The position numbers and the translations under genes were made by a program. Under the pieces are notes generated by a model. It saw only the letters and a program-made list of their open reading frames with translations, was not told the origin of the DNA and made no database searches. Below are positions 45,127 through 53,777 of a DNA stretch of 64,000 nt, piece after piece. This stretch comes from JBCCGR01 sp039029195. GTDB lineage: Bacteria; Pseudomonadota; Alphaproteobacteria; Rhizobiales; Rhizobiaceae. Within the stretch, counting starts at the first letter, position 1; every line of letters starts with the position of its first letter. The stretch is from the NCBI GenBank assembly GCA_039029195.1, contig JBCCGR010000022.1:12949-76948 (forward strand). The letters run 5' to 3'.

Positions 45127-46290
45127 ATGAACAGGATTGTGGTTGTGGGCCGCGGTTTGATTGGCAGCGCGGCCGCCCGTCATCTGGCAGAATGCACCGA
45201 CGGTGTCGTTTGCATCGGGCCTGACGAGCCGCAAAACCGCGTCAGTCATGATGGCGTGTTCGCAAGCCACTACGACGAAGGCCGGATGACACGGCATGTG
45301 GATCCCATGCAGGAGTGGGCAATCACCGCCGGACAATCGATCAAACGATACCGCGACATCGAAGAGCGCAGCGGGATCGCGTTCTATTCTCCATCCGGCT
45401 ATCTTGGACTGGGATTTCCCGGAGACACCTACAATGCGCGCTGTGCAGAAACCGGCGAGAGCATCGGCGCCTCTTTGGATCGTTTGGATGCCGAGACCGT
45501 GCGCACGCGATACCCCTATCTCTGCGTGCCCGATACAATTGACGGTCTGGTGGAGACCGGCGGGGCCGGACATATCAGCCCGCGGCGCATGGTTGAGGCG
45601 CAAACAACGCTTGCTGCGCAGGCCGGTGCAACGATCGTTCGCCAGGCGGCACGATCCATCCGTGCGGCTCCATCCGGTGTCGAGGTGGAATTGTGGGATG
45701 GCTCGATTGTTTCGGCCGCGAAAGCGCTCATCGCAACCGGTGTATTCACCTCTCCTTTGAAACTGAGCCCTGTCGATCTTGGCCTTACAGTCTATGGACG
45801 CACCACCGTGCTGGTTCGCGTTGAGGGGGAAGCCGTGAACATGTTGCGCGATATGCCGACCATGATCGATACAAGCGTTGGTGCTTATATACTGCCACCA
45901 ATCCAATATCCTGATGGACGCAGCTATCTGAAAATGGGCATCGGGACGGAAGACGATCCCAAATTCACGTCGATGAGTGAGTTGCAGAACTGGTTCAAAA
46001 GTAAGGGGTCTGAGGCGGATCGCATACACTTCACCCAACATCTGAAAACGCTCATTCCGGTGCTTGAAACCTGTTCCTTCTGGCGAACAGATAGTTGTGC
46101 TGTGACATTCACCAAAAGCAGATTGCCAATCATCGACAGTGTTCTGGATGACAGAATTTTTGTTGCCGTTGGTGGTTGTGGCAAAGGTGCAAAAGGCGCG
46201 GATGAGTGGGGTCGGATCGCGGCAGGCATGGTGCGCCAGCTCCCGTGGTCTTTCGACGTGAAGGGCGAGAAACTGGCACTGCCTAACTAG
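45127..46290 (+). CDS. FAD-dependent amine oxidoreductase (DAO/sarcosine-oxidase family)
   Basis: A 387-residue flavoenzyme. The Rossmann motif IVVVGRGLIGSAAARHLAE opens the protein; GVFASHYDEGRMTRHVDP and RMVEAQTTLAAQAGATIVRQAARSIRAAPSGVEV follow as in monomeric sarcosine oxidases and related N-methyl amino acid oxidases. The C-terminal FTKSRLPIIDSVLDDRIFVAVGGCGKGAKGADEWGRIAAGMVRQL contains the Cys-Gly-Lys that can hold covalent FAD in this family; here the Cys of GGCGKGAKG is the candidate. It starts behind GGAGGCAGG. A GST-like gene and an ABC importer follow, so it may oxidise an imported amine. Confidence 0.8.
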   Translation: MNRIVVVGRGLIGSAAARHLAECTDGVVCIGPDEPQNRVSHDGVFASHYDEGRMTRHVDPMQEWAITAGQSIKRYRDIEERSGIAFYSPSGYLGLGFPGDTYNARCAETGESIGASLDRLDAETVRTRYPYLCVPDTIDGLVETGGAGHISPRRMVEAQTTLAAQAGATIVRQAARSIRAAPSGVEVELWDGSIVSAAKALIATGVFTSPLKLSPVDLGLTVYGRTTVLVRVEGEAVNMLRDMPTMIDTSVGAYILPPIQYPDGRSYLKMGIGTEDDPKFTSMSELQNWFKSKGSEADRIHFTQHLKTLIPVLETCSFWRTDSCAVTFTKSRLPIIDSVLDDRIFVAVGGCGKGAKGADEWGRIAAGMVRQLPWSFDVKGEKLALPN

Positions 46291-46366
46291 GCATCAAATA
46301 TATGAACGGCGATGTTGAACCAACCAATAGGTGGATGTGCCCCATCAAGGAAGTTAGACAAACCTC

Positions 46367-47062
46367 ATGAAATACAGATTGCACAATCGGCTCGGCTCTG
46401 GTGGGTTTGTTGTTGAGGCAACCCTTGCCGCAGCGCAGATTGCATTCGAATACCGGCCTATAAACTCCGTTCCCAATCAACCGCTTGGCGATAAGATTAT
46501 GGATTTGAATCTCTGGGGTCAGGTACCAGTACTGGAGCTCGAAGACGGCACCAGGATCACGGAAGTTGCAGCGATCTTGGCACATCTTTCTTATGCTGAG
46601 CCGTCTGTGAAGCATGGGCCACACATTTTTGTCGACGATCATCCTCTCTTCCTTAGATGGACGGTCTTTTTGGCCGTGAATGTTTATGAGGGCATACTTC
46701 GTCAGAGCTATACCGAACGCTATTTCAGCGACAGCAATCCGAGACCTGGCACCTCGCCTTCAAACTTTGTTGTCGAAAACAAGCATTTGATTGCAGAATC
46801 CATCTGCATGGCGGCTTCCGATAGAATCCACGCAGCCTTCAAGTGCATTGAGAGGGAAAGCGAGGGTCACAAGTTTCTGCTGAGCAACCGCATGTCTCCA
46901 TGCGACGTGTTTCTTGCGATGCTCTATGCATGGCACAACAAAAAGCCTGATCTGCCCAAATGTACGTGGATTACGACTCAGATAGCGACTGACGACATCA
47001 TCGGTCCGATCTGGGCGCGGAATTTTCATGACCGGCTTGATTTCAAGTGGCACAAACTCTAA
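46367..47062 (+). CDS. Glutathione S-transferase-like protein
   Basis: A 231-residue protein with an N-terminal thioredoxin-like domain (KYRLHNRLGSGGFVVEATLAAAQIAFEYR ... LWGQVPVLELEDGTRITEVAAILAHLSYAEP) including the cis-Pro of QVPVLEL and the Thr-Glu before AILAHL, and a helical C-terminal domain ending FHDRLDFKWHKL. It is typical for bacterial GSTs; codon usage seems a little more AT-rich than its neighbours, and the C-terminal half is divergent. The substrate is unknown. It is separated by 76 bases from the flavoenzyme and by 265 bases from the ABC importer. Confidence 0.75.
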   Translation: MKYRLHNRLGSGGFVVEATLAAAQIAFEYRPINSVPNQPLGDKIMDLNLWGQVPVLELEDGTRITEVAAILAHLSYAEPSVKHGPHIFVDDHPLFLRWTVFLAVNVYEGILRQSYTERYFSDSNPRPGTSPSNFVVENKHLIAESICMAASDRIHAAFKCIERESEGHKFLLSNRMSPCDVFLAMLYAWHNKKPDLPKCTWITTQIATDDIIGPIWARNFHDRLDFKWHKL

Positions 47063-47327
47063 CGGTTTTTCGCGGCCACCTCCAATTGCCGGATCGAGAC
47101 ATTTCGGTCCGCTGTTGCGTTTCCCAAAATTCTCTGTTCTGTCCATATCGCCAATTGGGGCGTGAGGTTTTGATTCTTCCGATCCGCTGAACACCTCGGT
47201 GCGCACAACATCAACGGCATTACTTTTTTGGTCGAAGTCGGAACAGACTGTTGGCAAATTGTAATGTTATAACGTAGGAAGGTCGCGGACCCAAGATCGA
47301 TGCGAAATTCAACAGGAAACAAAAAGC

Positions 47328-48896
47328 ATGACGATTAAACCAAGCCTTTCATGGCTCCGCCTGCTCGCCATTTCCGGAGCCGCATTTGCTGCAGCTCTGA
47401 CCATGCCTGCAACCAACGTCTTTGCAGAAGGCCGTGTGATGACCATTGCCGCCCCGTTCGGGCCCACTGGCAACGCACCGGACCCACGCGCGCGCCAGAA
47501 TGGCTGGCTCGCCAACCGTGCGGGCGTTTCAGAGACCCTGATCGGGCTCGACTATGAGATGAATATGGTGCCGCGACTGGCAACAGCGTTTGAAAACACC
47601 TCGGAAACGGAGTGGAAAATCACTCTTCGCGTAGGCGTTTTGTTTCACGATGGCTCCCCGATGACCGCAGACGCTGTCAAAGCATCATTTTCCAAACTCA
47701 GCGAAGAAGGTCATCCCGGCCACAATCCGCGCCTGACAAAACTGCTTGGAATTGCAGAAATTGAGGTGGTTGACCCACAGACACTGATATTTCGGACAAA
47801 AACGCCAAACTCGGCGTTCCTTTGGTCTTTGACCGAACCTTCGGCAGCAGTGCTGAAAGAAGGCTCGAAGGAGATGCCGATTATCGGCACGGGTCCATTT
47901 GTTTTTGCGAAAGCCGAAACCAACAAAACCTATCAGGTGACCGGATTTGCCGACTATTGGGGTGGCGCACCGAAGCTTGATCGCCTGGTGATCGATGCAA
48001 TCAGCGATCCCTCCGTGGCCGCTCTGGCGTTGCAGGCTGGAGATGTGGACCTCGTCACAAACTATCCTGAGCCTGACTTCGCCAAACTCAAGGAAAAAGG
48101 CGGCGCTCAGCTCTTTTCAGCCGCAACCGGACGTTTGTTTTTCCTTCAGCTTCAGGTCGCAAAAGGTCCTCTGGCCAACAAAACCCTGCGCAATGCCGTG
48201 TCGCTGGGGCTTGATCGTGAGACCATCGTTGCCGCATCTCTGGTCGGTGTGGGCGGTCAATCGGCAAAGGGCATCTTTCCTGCCAATATGAAGTCGTGGG
48301 CAAATCTCGATCTCACCCTGCCGTATGATCAGGCCAAGGCCAAATCCATGCTCGATGAAGCAGGCATTGTGGACACCGACGGAAACGGCATTCGCGAGCT
48401 CGACGGCAAAGATATTGTTTTGAAGATACGCAGCTATGAAGGTCGCGCCGCTTTGCGCCCGACACTGGAAATTTCGCAAGTGATGCTGGGTCAGATCGGC
48501 ATTGGCGCCGAAATTGCCATGGGGGAATGGGGCGCCAACAACGAAGCTCTTAAATCCGGTGAAATTGACATGCATCTCCAGGCATGGGGAACTGCCCCTC
48601 AGGGCGATCCTGATTATTTTCCAAGTACTCTGGTTGCCTCGGACGGAAGCTCGAATGTTGGCGGTTACTCCAATCCAAAACTGGATGCTCTGTTGAAAGA
48701 CGGTCGCAAACTGTTCGCCAACGACAAACGCCGTCCCGTCTATGCCAAGGTTCAGGCGATCATCAATGACGATCTGCCCCTCATCCCGCTGTTCCACAAA
48801 ACGCAGGTTTCAGTGGGCAATGGCAAGGTCAAGGGCTATCGCATTCACCCGGCCGAAACCTATCTGGCAACGACAGATCTGACGGTTGCTAAGTAG
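47328..48896 (+). CDS. ABC transporter substrate-binding protein, family 5 (peptide/nickel type)
   Basis: A 522-residue periplasmic binding protein. The signal peptide SWLRLLAISGAAFAAALTMPA ends with VFAEG near residue 34. Family features: NRAGVSETLIGLDYEMNMVPRLATAFE, FHDGSPMTADAVKASF, GTGPFVFAKAETNKTYQVTGFADYWGGAPKLDRLVI, and AVSLGLDRETIVAA. Sequence feels close to NikA-like nickel-binding proteins (KASFSKL, IGTGPF), so peptide, opine or nickel chelate are all possible. It is the first gene of an SBP-ATPase-ATPase-permease-permease operon. Confidence 0.87.
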   Translation: MTIKPSLSWLRLLAISGAAFAAALTMPATNVFAEGRVMTIAAPFGPTGNAPDPRARQNGWLANRAGVSETLIGLDYEMNMVPRLATAFENTSETEWKITLRVGVLFHDGSPMTADAVKASFSKLSEEGHPGHNPRLTKLLGIAEIEVVDPQTLIFRTKTPNSAFLWSLTEPSAAVLKEGSKEMPIIGTGPFVFAKAETNKTYQVTGFADYWGGAPKLDRLVIDAISDPSVAALALQAGDVDLVTNYPEPDFAKLKEKGGAQLFSAATGRLFFLQLQVAKGPLANKTLRNAVSLGLDRETIVAASLVGVGGQSAKGIFPANMKSWANLDLTLPYDQAKAKSMLDEAGIVDTDGNGIRELDGKDIVLKIRSYEGRAALRPTLEISQVMLGQIGIGAEIAMGEWGANNEALKSGEIDMHLQAWGTAPQGDPDYFPSTLVASDGSSNVGGYSNPKLDALLKDGRKLFANDKRRPVYAKVQAIINDDLPLIPLFHKTQVSVGNGKVKGYRIHPAETYLATTDLTVAK

Positions 48897-49668
48897 GTCC
48901 GACACCCTATTGAAAATTGAAGCCCTGTCCGCCGAGATCGGCGGGCGGGGTATTTTGCGTGACATCAACCTTGAAGTTGGCCGCTCGGAATGGCTTGCGA
49001 TTGTGGGTGGGTCAGGAGCCGGAAAATCCACCCTGCTGAGGGTGCTGATGGGGCTCAAACGCCCTGCACGACCGACACAGGGTGAAATCCATTTCAATGG
49101 CGCCCATTGGCGGTTTGCGGATCAAGCGGCTTCCCGGCCAAAGGCCATGAGTTTTGTGCCACAAAGTCCGGCGCACGGTTTTGATCCCCTTCGCAGGCTT
49201 CTGTGGCAAATCATGCAGCTCAAGCGGCGTCTTGGGGGCGAAAAGACCGGGCACCAAGCGCTGTTTGAAACCCTCGCCTTACCCGACCCAAGCACTCGCT
49301 ACCCGCATGAATGGAGCCGTGGCATGCAACAGCGCCTGCTGCTGGCCATGGCGCTGATAGAGGATCCGGCACTTTTGATTTTGGACGAGCCGACCTCAGC
49401 GCTTGACCCGATAATCGCAGCACGAGTGCTTCAGGAGGTTCAACGCATTGCAACTGAGCGGGACATTTCGGTCATCATGGTGACCCATGATCTCGCCCTC
49501 GCGGCACGGTATGCGCACAAGATCGCGATCATGAAAAGTGGGCAAATTGTTGAATCCGGCTCAAGCCACACAGTGATCGTTCGTCCAGAAACTGAATATG
49601 CGCGCGAACTTGTGGCGCACCGGCACTGGCACTCGTCACAGAGCAAGGCGGATTATGGTAGCGTCTGA
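48886..49668 (+). CDS. ABC transporter ATP-binding protein (Opp/Dpp/Nik D type)
   Basis: A 260-residue ATPase. Walker A GGSGAGKSTLLRVLMGLK, Walker B LLILDEPTSALDPIIAARVLQEVQ and switch VTHDLALAARYA are standard. The ABC signature is replaced by EWSRGMQQRLLLAMAL, the SRGM variant common in OppD/DppD/NikD. The first codon is TTG (48886) within the end of the binding protein gene, indicating translational coupling; TTG at 48910 is an alternative. It works as a heterodimer with the ATPase encoded next. Confidence 0.88.
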   Translation: MLSRSDTLLKIEALSAEIGGRGILRDINLEVGRSEWLAIVGGSGAGKSTLLRVLMGLKRPARPTQGEIHFNGAHWRFADQAASRPKAMSFVPQSPAHGFDPLRRLLWQIMQLKRRLGGEKTGHQALFETLALPDPSTRYPHEWSRGMQQRLLLAMALIEDPALLILDEPTSALDPIIAARVLQEVQRIATERDISVIMVTHDLALAARYAHKIAIMKSGQIVESGSSHTVIVRPETEYARELVAHRHWHSSQSKADYGSV

Positions 49669-50443
49669 TCCAATCCTCGCACTCGACGGGCTCTGTGTGG
49701 AAATCGGGCACACCGTGCTGCTGCGGGATGTCTCATTCTCTCTGCAGCGCGGAGAAGTTCTGTGTGTTGTGGGTGAAAGCGGGGCGGGCAAATCGACCCT
49801 TCTAAAGGCATTGCAAGGGCTTATGCCTGCGACCTGCAAGAGCTTCCGCTTTTCTCCGGCAGGAATTGATCTCAAGGATCGCATGCCAGTTGGCGTTGGC
49901 CTGCCCCGAACACGCTGGCTTATGCAGGATCCGCTGGCGGCACTAAACCCGCGCCAGTCCCTCGGCAAGTCCATTTCAGAGAGCCTGCATCGTCAGCACC
50001 TGTCGGCTAACGAACAAAAGATCGCAGCACTCCAGGCCTTGAAAGACGTCGAGCTGGACCCTGAGTTTTATCATCGTTTGCCGAGACAGGTGTCACTGGG
50101 TCAGGCGCAACGCGCCTGTCTTGCCCGAGCGATGATCGCACGCCCCGACCTGATCTTCTTCGATGAGCCGCTGAGCGCGTTGGATGCGCTTGTGCAAAAG
50201 AAGATCGCCTATCGAATGGATGTTTTGCGGCACGAAACCCAGGCCACCTATATCGTGGTCACCCATGATATCGGATTTGCCGAGACCTATGCCGATCAGG
50301 TTCTCGTCCTCAAGGACGGGCGGGTGGAGGCCTGTCAGTCTCACTACGACTTCTTCACCTCCCCTGCGAGTGCCTATGCGCGTGAGTTGATCTCGGCAGC
50401 CAATGCCCTAGGCGCGCTTCAACAACATGAGGTCGCAGAATGA
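49655..50443 (+). CDS. ABC transporter ATP-binding protein (Opp/Dpp/Nik F/E type)
   Basis: A 262-residue second ATPase. Walker A GESGAGKSTLLKALQGLM, Walker B LIFFDEPLSALDALVQKKIAYRMD and switch VVTHDIGFAETYA are intact. The ABC signature reads VSLGQAQRACLARAM, close to the LSGGQ form used in F-type partners. I chose the ATG at 49655, which overlaps the preceding ATPase gene by 14 bases; the frame upstream of it (from 49598) lacks family sequence. It overlaps the first permease gene by 4 bases. Confidence 0.88.
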   Translation: MVASDPILALDGLCVEIGHTVLLRDVSFSLQRGEVLCVVGESGAGKSTLLKALQGLMPATCKSFRFSPAGIDLKDRMPVGVGLPRTRWLMQDPLAALNPRQSLGKSISESLHRQHLSANEQKIAALQALKDVELDPEFYHRLPRQVSLGQAQRACLARAMIARPDLIFFDEPLSALDALVQKKIAYRMDVLRHETQATYIVVTHDIGFAETYADQVLVLKDGRVEACQSHYDFFTSPASAYARELISAANALGALQQHEVAE

Positions 50444-51387
50444 GCACGCTCGCAATGCGGCTCCTCGGCCTGGTGGTTGTGGTGTTCGGTATCAGTCTCA
50501 TCACCTTTGCGCTCAACCACTTTGCGCCGGGCGACAAGGCAGCGATCATCGCCCATGCAAGATATCCTGAATCCGTTGGAATGCCTGCTGACATTCTTCA
50601 GGCAATTCGCGAGGAGTTTCATCTCGAGGAGCCGTTCCTGATCCAATATTCGTTCTGGATCGCGGGAATATTGCGGGGGGATTTTGGTATCTCCTACACC
50701 TCGGGCGGGTCGGTCTGGGAGATCTTTCTGGAGAACGTCGGCGAAACCGTATCCCTGGCACTTTGTTCACTGGCGCTCGGACTGTTGGGCGCATTCGCTC
50801 TTGCAAGCCTTTCAGCCCGCAATCCAGGCACATTGGCGGATCGCTTAGCTATAATCCTGTCATCCATTGGCTCCGCCATGCCCAACTACTGGCTTGCGCT
50901 TTTGTTGATCCTCGGCGTTTCGGTGCATCTTGGCTGGTTGCCCGCCTATGGCGAGGGAACGATCGCACACATGGTGCTGCCATCGCTCACACTGGCGCTG
51001 TGGGTGATGGCATCACAGACACGTCTTTTGCGTAGCTTTTTGCTTGATGCCTACAATCAGCCATTCATTGAAACCTTGCGACTGCGCGGCATTTCGGAGC
51101 GTGAGATTTTCACTTCCCACGTGATCCCGCACGCCCGCACACCAGCACTGACTATGATTGGTCTGGAACTGGCATATCTCCTTGAAGGGACGATCATCGT
51201 CGAGCTCATCTTTGCGCGCTCCGGTCTTGGTTCCCTTTTGGCGGCATCGGTGCTGTCGCGAGATCTGCCTATGATGATGTTTCTGGTGATGTTTTTTGCG
51301 ACCACCTATGTGGTGATCAACACCGCAATCGATGCACTGCAGACCCTTTCAGACCCCCGCGCGCGCAGACCAGGGGCGCGGCAATGA
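50440..51387 (+). CDS. ABC transporter permease, DppB/NikB type
   Basis: A 315-residue membrane protein with six helices. MRLLGLVVVVFGISLITFALNHFAPGDKA at the N terminus, DFGISYTSGGSVWEIFLENVGETVSLALCSLALGLLGAFALASLSARNPGT, and the EAA loop FIETLRLRGISEREIFTSHVIPHARTPALTMIGLELAYLLEGTIIVELIFARSGLGSLLAASVLSRDLPMMM define it. It overlaps both neighbouring genes by 4 bases. Confidence 0.92.
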   Translation: MSTLAMRLLGLVVVVFGISLITFALNHFAPGDKAAIIAHARYPESVGMPADILQAIREEFHLEEPFLIQYSFWIAGILRGDFGISYTSGGSVWEIFLENVGETVSLALCSLALGLLGAFALASLSARNPGTLADRLAIILSSIGSAMPNYWLALLLILGVSVHLGWLPAYGEGTIAHMVLPSLTLALWVMASQTRLLRSFLLDAYNQPFIETLRLRGISEREIFTSHVIPHARTPALTMIGLELAYLLEGTIIVELIFARSGLGSLLAASVLSRDLPMMMFLVMFFATTYVVINTAIDALQTLSDPRARRPGARQ

Positions 51388-52235
51388 CGGAAATCGTCCA
51401 CAACGTGCCCGTCGAAAATACCGACCCGCTTGCCCGGTTCACAATCCGCGTCGCATTGGCGTTCTGCGCCCTCCTTGGCCTGATTGGATGTGTTCTCTGG
51501 CTCACGCCATACGACCCCACCGCCGCGGATTTTCTTGACCGGCTTTCACCCCCGAATGCAGAGCACTGGTTTGGTACAGACCATCTGGGACGGGACATTG
51601 GCACCCGGCTCATTCATGGTCTTGTCTGGTCGCTCGGCCTTTCGTTCGCGATTGTGACAATCGGCCTGATCATCGGATCTATCGTCGGGCTTGTCGCCGC
51701 GCGTGCTGGTCGTGTGGGCGACTTCGTTCTCATGCGCACCACGGACAGCTTCTTTGCATTCCCCGAACTTGTTGCCGCCGTCACCTTTGCAGGGCTTTTC
51801 GGCCCATCCACGACAAATCTGGTGATCGCCCTTTCGATTGTGAGCTGGATGAAGTTCACCAGGCTCGCCCGCAGCCTCGCTCATGGGCTGAATGAACGCG
51901 ATTTTGTCATTCAGGCGCGGCTGAATGGACTTCCGTCAAGCTTGATCTTGTGGCGACACATTTTGCCAAACGTCATTCCGTCACTTTTTGTGCTTTGGAC
52001 CAACAGCTGGTCCCGCACCATTTTGGCAGTTTCCGGACTGAGTTTCCTGGGCTTTGGTGTGCAACCGCCAACTGCGGAATGGGGCGCCATGCTGCTTGAC
52101 GGCAAACCCTACATGCAATCAGCGCCGCACATTATGATCTTTCCCGGTCTGGCCGTTCTGATTTCGGTCCTTACGATCAATCTCGTGGGTGACCGCCTAC
52201 GCGATCTGGTCGCCGCACAGTACGACAACCAGTGA
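51384..52235 (+). CDS. ABC transporter permease, DppC/NikC type
   Basis: A 283-residue membrane protein. NAEHWFGTDHLGRDIGTRLIHGLVWSLGLSFAIVTIGLIIGSIVGLVAARAGRVGDFVLMRTTDSFFAFPELVAAVTFAGLFGPSTTNLVIALSIVSWMKFTRLARSL is standard DppC sequence; the EAA loop is NERDFVIQARLNGLPSSLILWRHILPNVIPSLFVLW and the closing GRLRDLVAAQYD. It completes the five-gene importer and ends 50 bases before the convergent coxG. Confidence 0.92.
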   Translation: MTEIVHNVPVENTDPLARFTIRVALAFCALLGLIGCVLWLTPYDPTAADFLDRLSPPNAEHWFGTDHLGRDIGTRLIHGLVWSLGLSFAIVTIGLIIGSIVGLVAARAGRVGDFVLMRTTDSFFAFPELVAAVTFAGLFGPSTTNLVIALSIVSWMKFTRLARSLAHGLNERDFVIQARLNGLPSSLILWRHILPNVIPSLFVLWTNSWSRTILAVSGLSFLGFGVQPPTAEWGAMLLDGKPYMQSAPHIMIFPGLAVLISVLTINLVGDRLRDLVAAQYDNQ

Positions 52236-52284
52236 TAAAACGCGCAAACAATCAGCCGGGTGGTTGAATTGCAATGCTGGATTG

Positions 52285-52782
52285 TCACCTTCCAATCAAG
52301 CTGGCCCAGGTGCCCTTTTTGTCTTCGGCGACGTCATCACCATCTCCAACCAAAACGGCCTTGAACGCTTCGAAGAAGTTCTTCGACAGCTTCTTCGCAG
52401 TGCTGGTGACCAGTCGACTTCCAAGTTGAGCGAGTTTCCCACCAATGTCGGCTTTGGCTGCGTATCTAAGCAGCGTGCCGCCATCCTGTTCGACCAATTC
52501 AACATCGGCGCCGCCTTTGGCATATCCGGCAACACCGCCACTTCCCTCGCCACTCAGCGAAAACCGATCAGGCGCTTCGCTCGGGTCCAGTGTGACCTTA
52601 CCGCCGAAGCTCGCCTTCACGGGCCCAATTCTCAAAACTACTTTCGCAGTTAGCTCGGTATCGCTTTCCTTGGTGAGTTCCTCACAGCCGGGAATGCACT
52701 GCTTGAGAATGTCGGGATCGTTGAGAGCGGCAAAAACCAGATCACGCGGAGCTTCGATGAAAATTTCGTCCTGTAGTTCCAC
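52285..52782 (-). CDS. coxG: CoxG family protein (SRPBCC fold), CO dehydrogenase accessory
   Basis: A 165-residue SRPBCC-fold protein matching CoxG (CO dehydrogenase subunit G): MELQDEIFIEAPRDLVFAALNDPDILKQCIPGCEELTKESD, then LRIGPVKASFGGKVTLDPSEAPDRFSLSGEGSGGVAGYAKGGADVELVEQDGGTLLRYAAKADIGGKLAQLGSRLVTSTAKKLSKNFFEAF. In Afipia carboxidovorans CoxG helps attach CO dehydrogenase to the membrane. It is the last gene of the minus-strand cox cluster, 104 bases after coxF. Confidence 0.9.
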   Translation of the reverse strand: MELQDEIFIEAPRDLVFAALNDPDILKQCIPGCEELTKESDTELTAKVVLRIGPVKASFGGKVTLDPSEAPDRFSLSGEGSGGVAGYAKGGADVELVEQDGGTLLRYAAKADIGGKLAQLGSRLVTSTAKKLSKNFFEAFKAVLVGDGDDVAEDKKGTWASLIGR

Positions 52783-52886
52783 AATAGTCTCCTGTTAGCA
52801 GCAAATGCCACACATAATGAGAAACGAATGGATCATTTCTGACTGCGTGTCTGGCTGGCCTGCATCGGTTTTGATTGAGTTTCGGA

Positions 52887-53777
52887 TTATTGTCCCACCG
52901 GGCCGGAAAAGAGCCGACCCTCTTGCGCTGTTGAGGATGGGTTTTCGCTTGTGTCGATGGAAGCGTTGCCGATTGTCTCTCCCGCCCGGCGACGTTGGGT
53001 GATTTCGGCAAGTATCGAAAGGGCGATTTCCTCAGGGGTGATGGCTTTGATATCAAGCCCCGCTGGCGCTTTTAGATTGTCGAATTGGGCAGCCGGCATC
53101 CCCTCATCAATCAGCTTCTGCTTCAGACTAGCTGCTTTTTTAAAACTGCCGACAAAGGCGACAAAGTCCGCGTTGCTTGTTAACGCGGACTTCAGGGCTG
53201 AACCATCGCCGCGACCCTGTGTAGAAACAACAATAAAGCGGTGCGCGTTTGTGGGCGCGATGGCAAAATTCTCAGTGAAAACATCTGCTTCAGGGATCGC
53301 CGGATCGCCTTTCACAGCGCTGGCAATGACAGAGTAGCCGAGCGGTTTGGCAAGCCCGGCCAGCGCAACAGCGACAGGACTGGATCCAAAAATCACCAGT
53401 TCCGGCTTGGGTCGAACCGCCTCAACGAAGATATCCATGCTGCCCTGGCTGGGACAGAGATTTCGGGCAAATTCGACACCATCCCGCTCGTCGCCCGCCG
53501 CAACACCTTGTTCTTCCAGAAGATCTTCCGGCTGCACCGAAATCAGGCGTGGTGTGCCATCGGAAAGCGCATCCTGTGCCGCCTTTAAAACGGCAGAGCG
53601 AGCACATCCGCCGCCGATCCAGCCACCCGTAATGGTTCCGTTTTCCAGGATAATGGCCTTTGCGCCCGCCTTGGCAGACGTGACAGACACAGTGCGCACC
53701 ACGGTGGCGATTGCAAACGCACTGCCTTTGTCTTTCAGATCTGATGCCAGGTGATGAATATCAATCGGTGCGTTCAT
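52887..53777 (-). CDS. coxF: XdhC/CoxI family protein (CoxF), Mo-cofactor chaperone
   Basis: A 296-residue XdhC/CoxF protein. The N-terminal XdhC domain is FAIATVVRTVSVTSAKAGAKAIILENGTITGGWIGGGCARSAVLKAAQDAL, with the GGGCA site for molybdenum cofactor; the C-terminal Rossmann domain is ELVIFGSSPVAVALAGLAKPLGYSVIA ... VSTQGRGDGSALKSAL. These proteins finish and sulfurate the molybdenum cofactor for CoxL-type enzymes. It overlaps coxE by 4 bases. Confidence 0.88.
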   Translation of the reverse strand: MNAPIDIHHLASDLKDKGSAFAIATVVRTVSVTSAKAGAKAIILENGTITGGWIGGGCARSAVLKAAQDALSDGTPRLISVQPEDLLEEQGVAAGDERDGVEFARNLCPSQGSMDIFVEAVRPKPELVIFGSSPVAVALAGLAKPLGYSVIASAVKGDPAIPEADVFTENFAIAPTNAHRFIVVSTQGRGDGSALKSALTSNADFVAFVGSFKKAASLKQKLIDEGMPAAQFDNLKAPAGLDIKAITPEEIALSILAEITQRRRAGETIGNASIDTSENPSSTAQEGRLFSGPVGQ

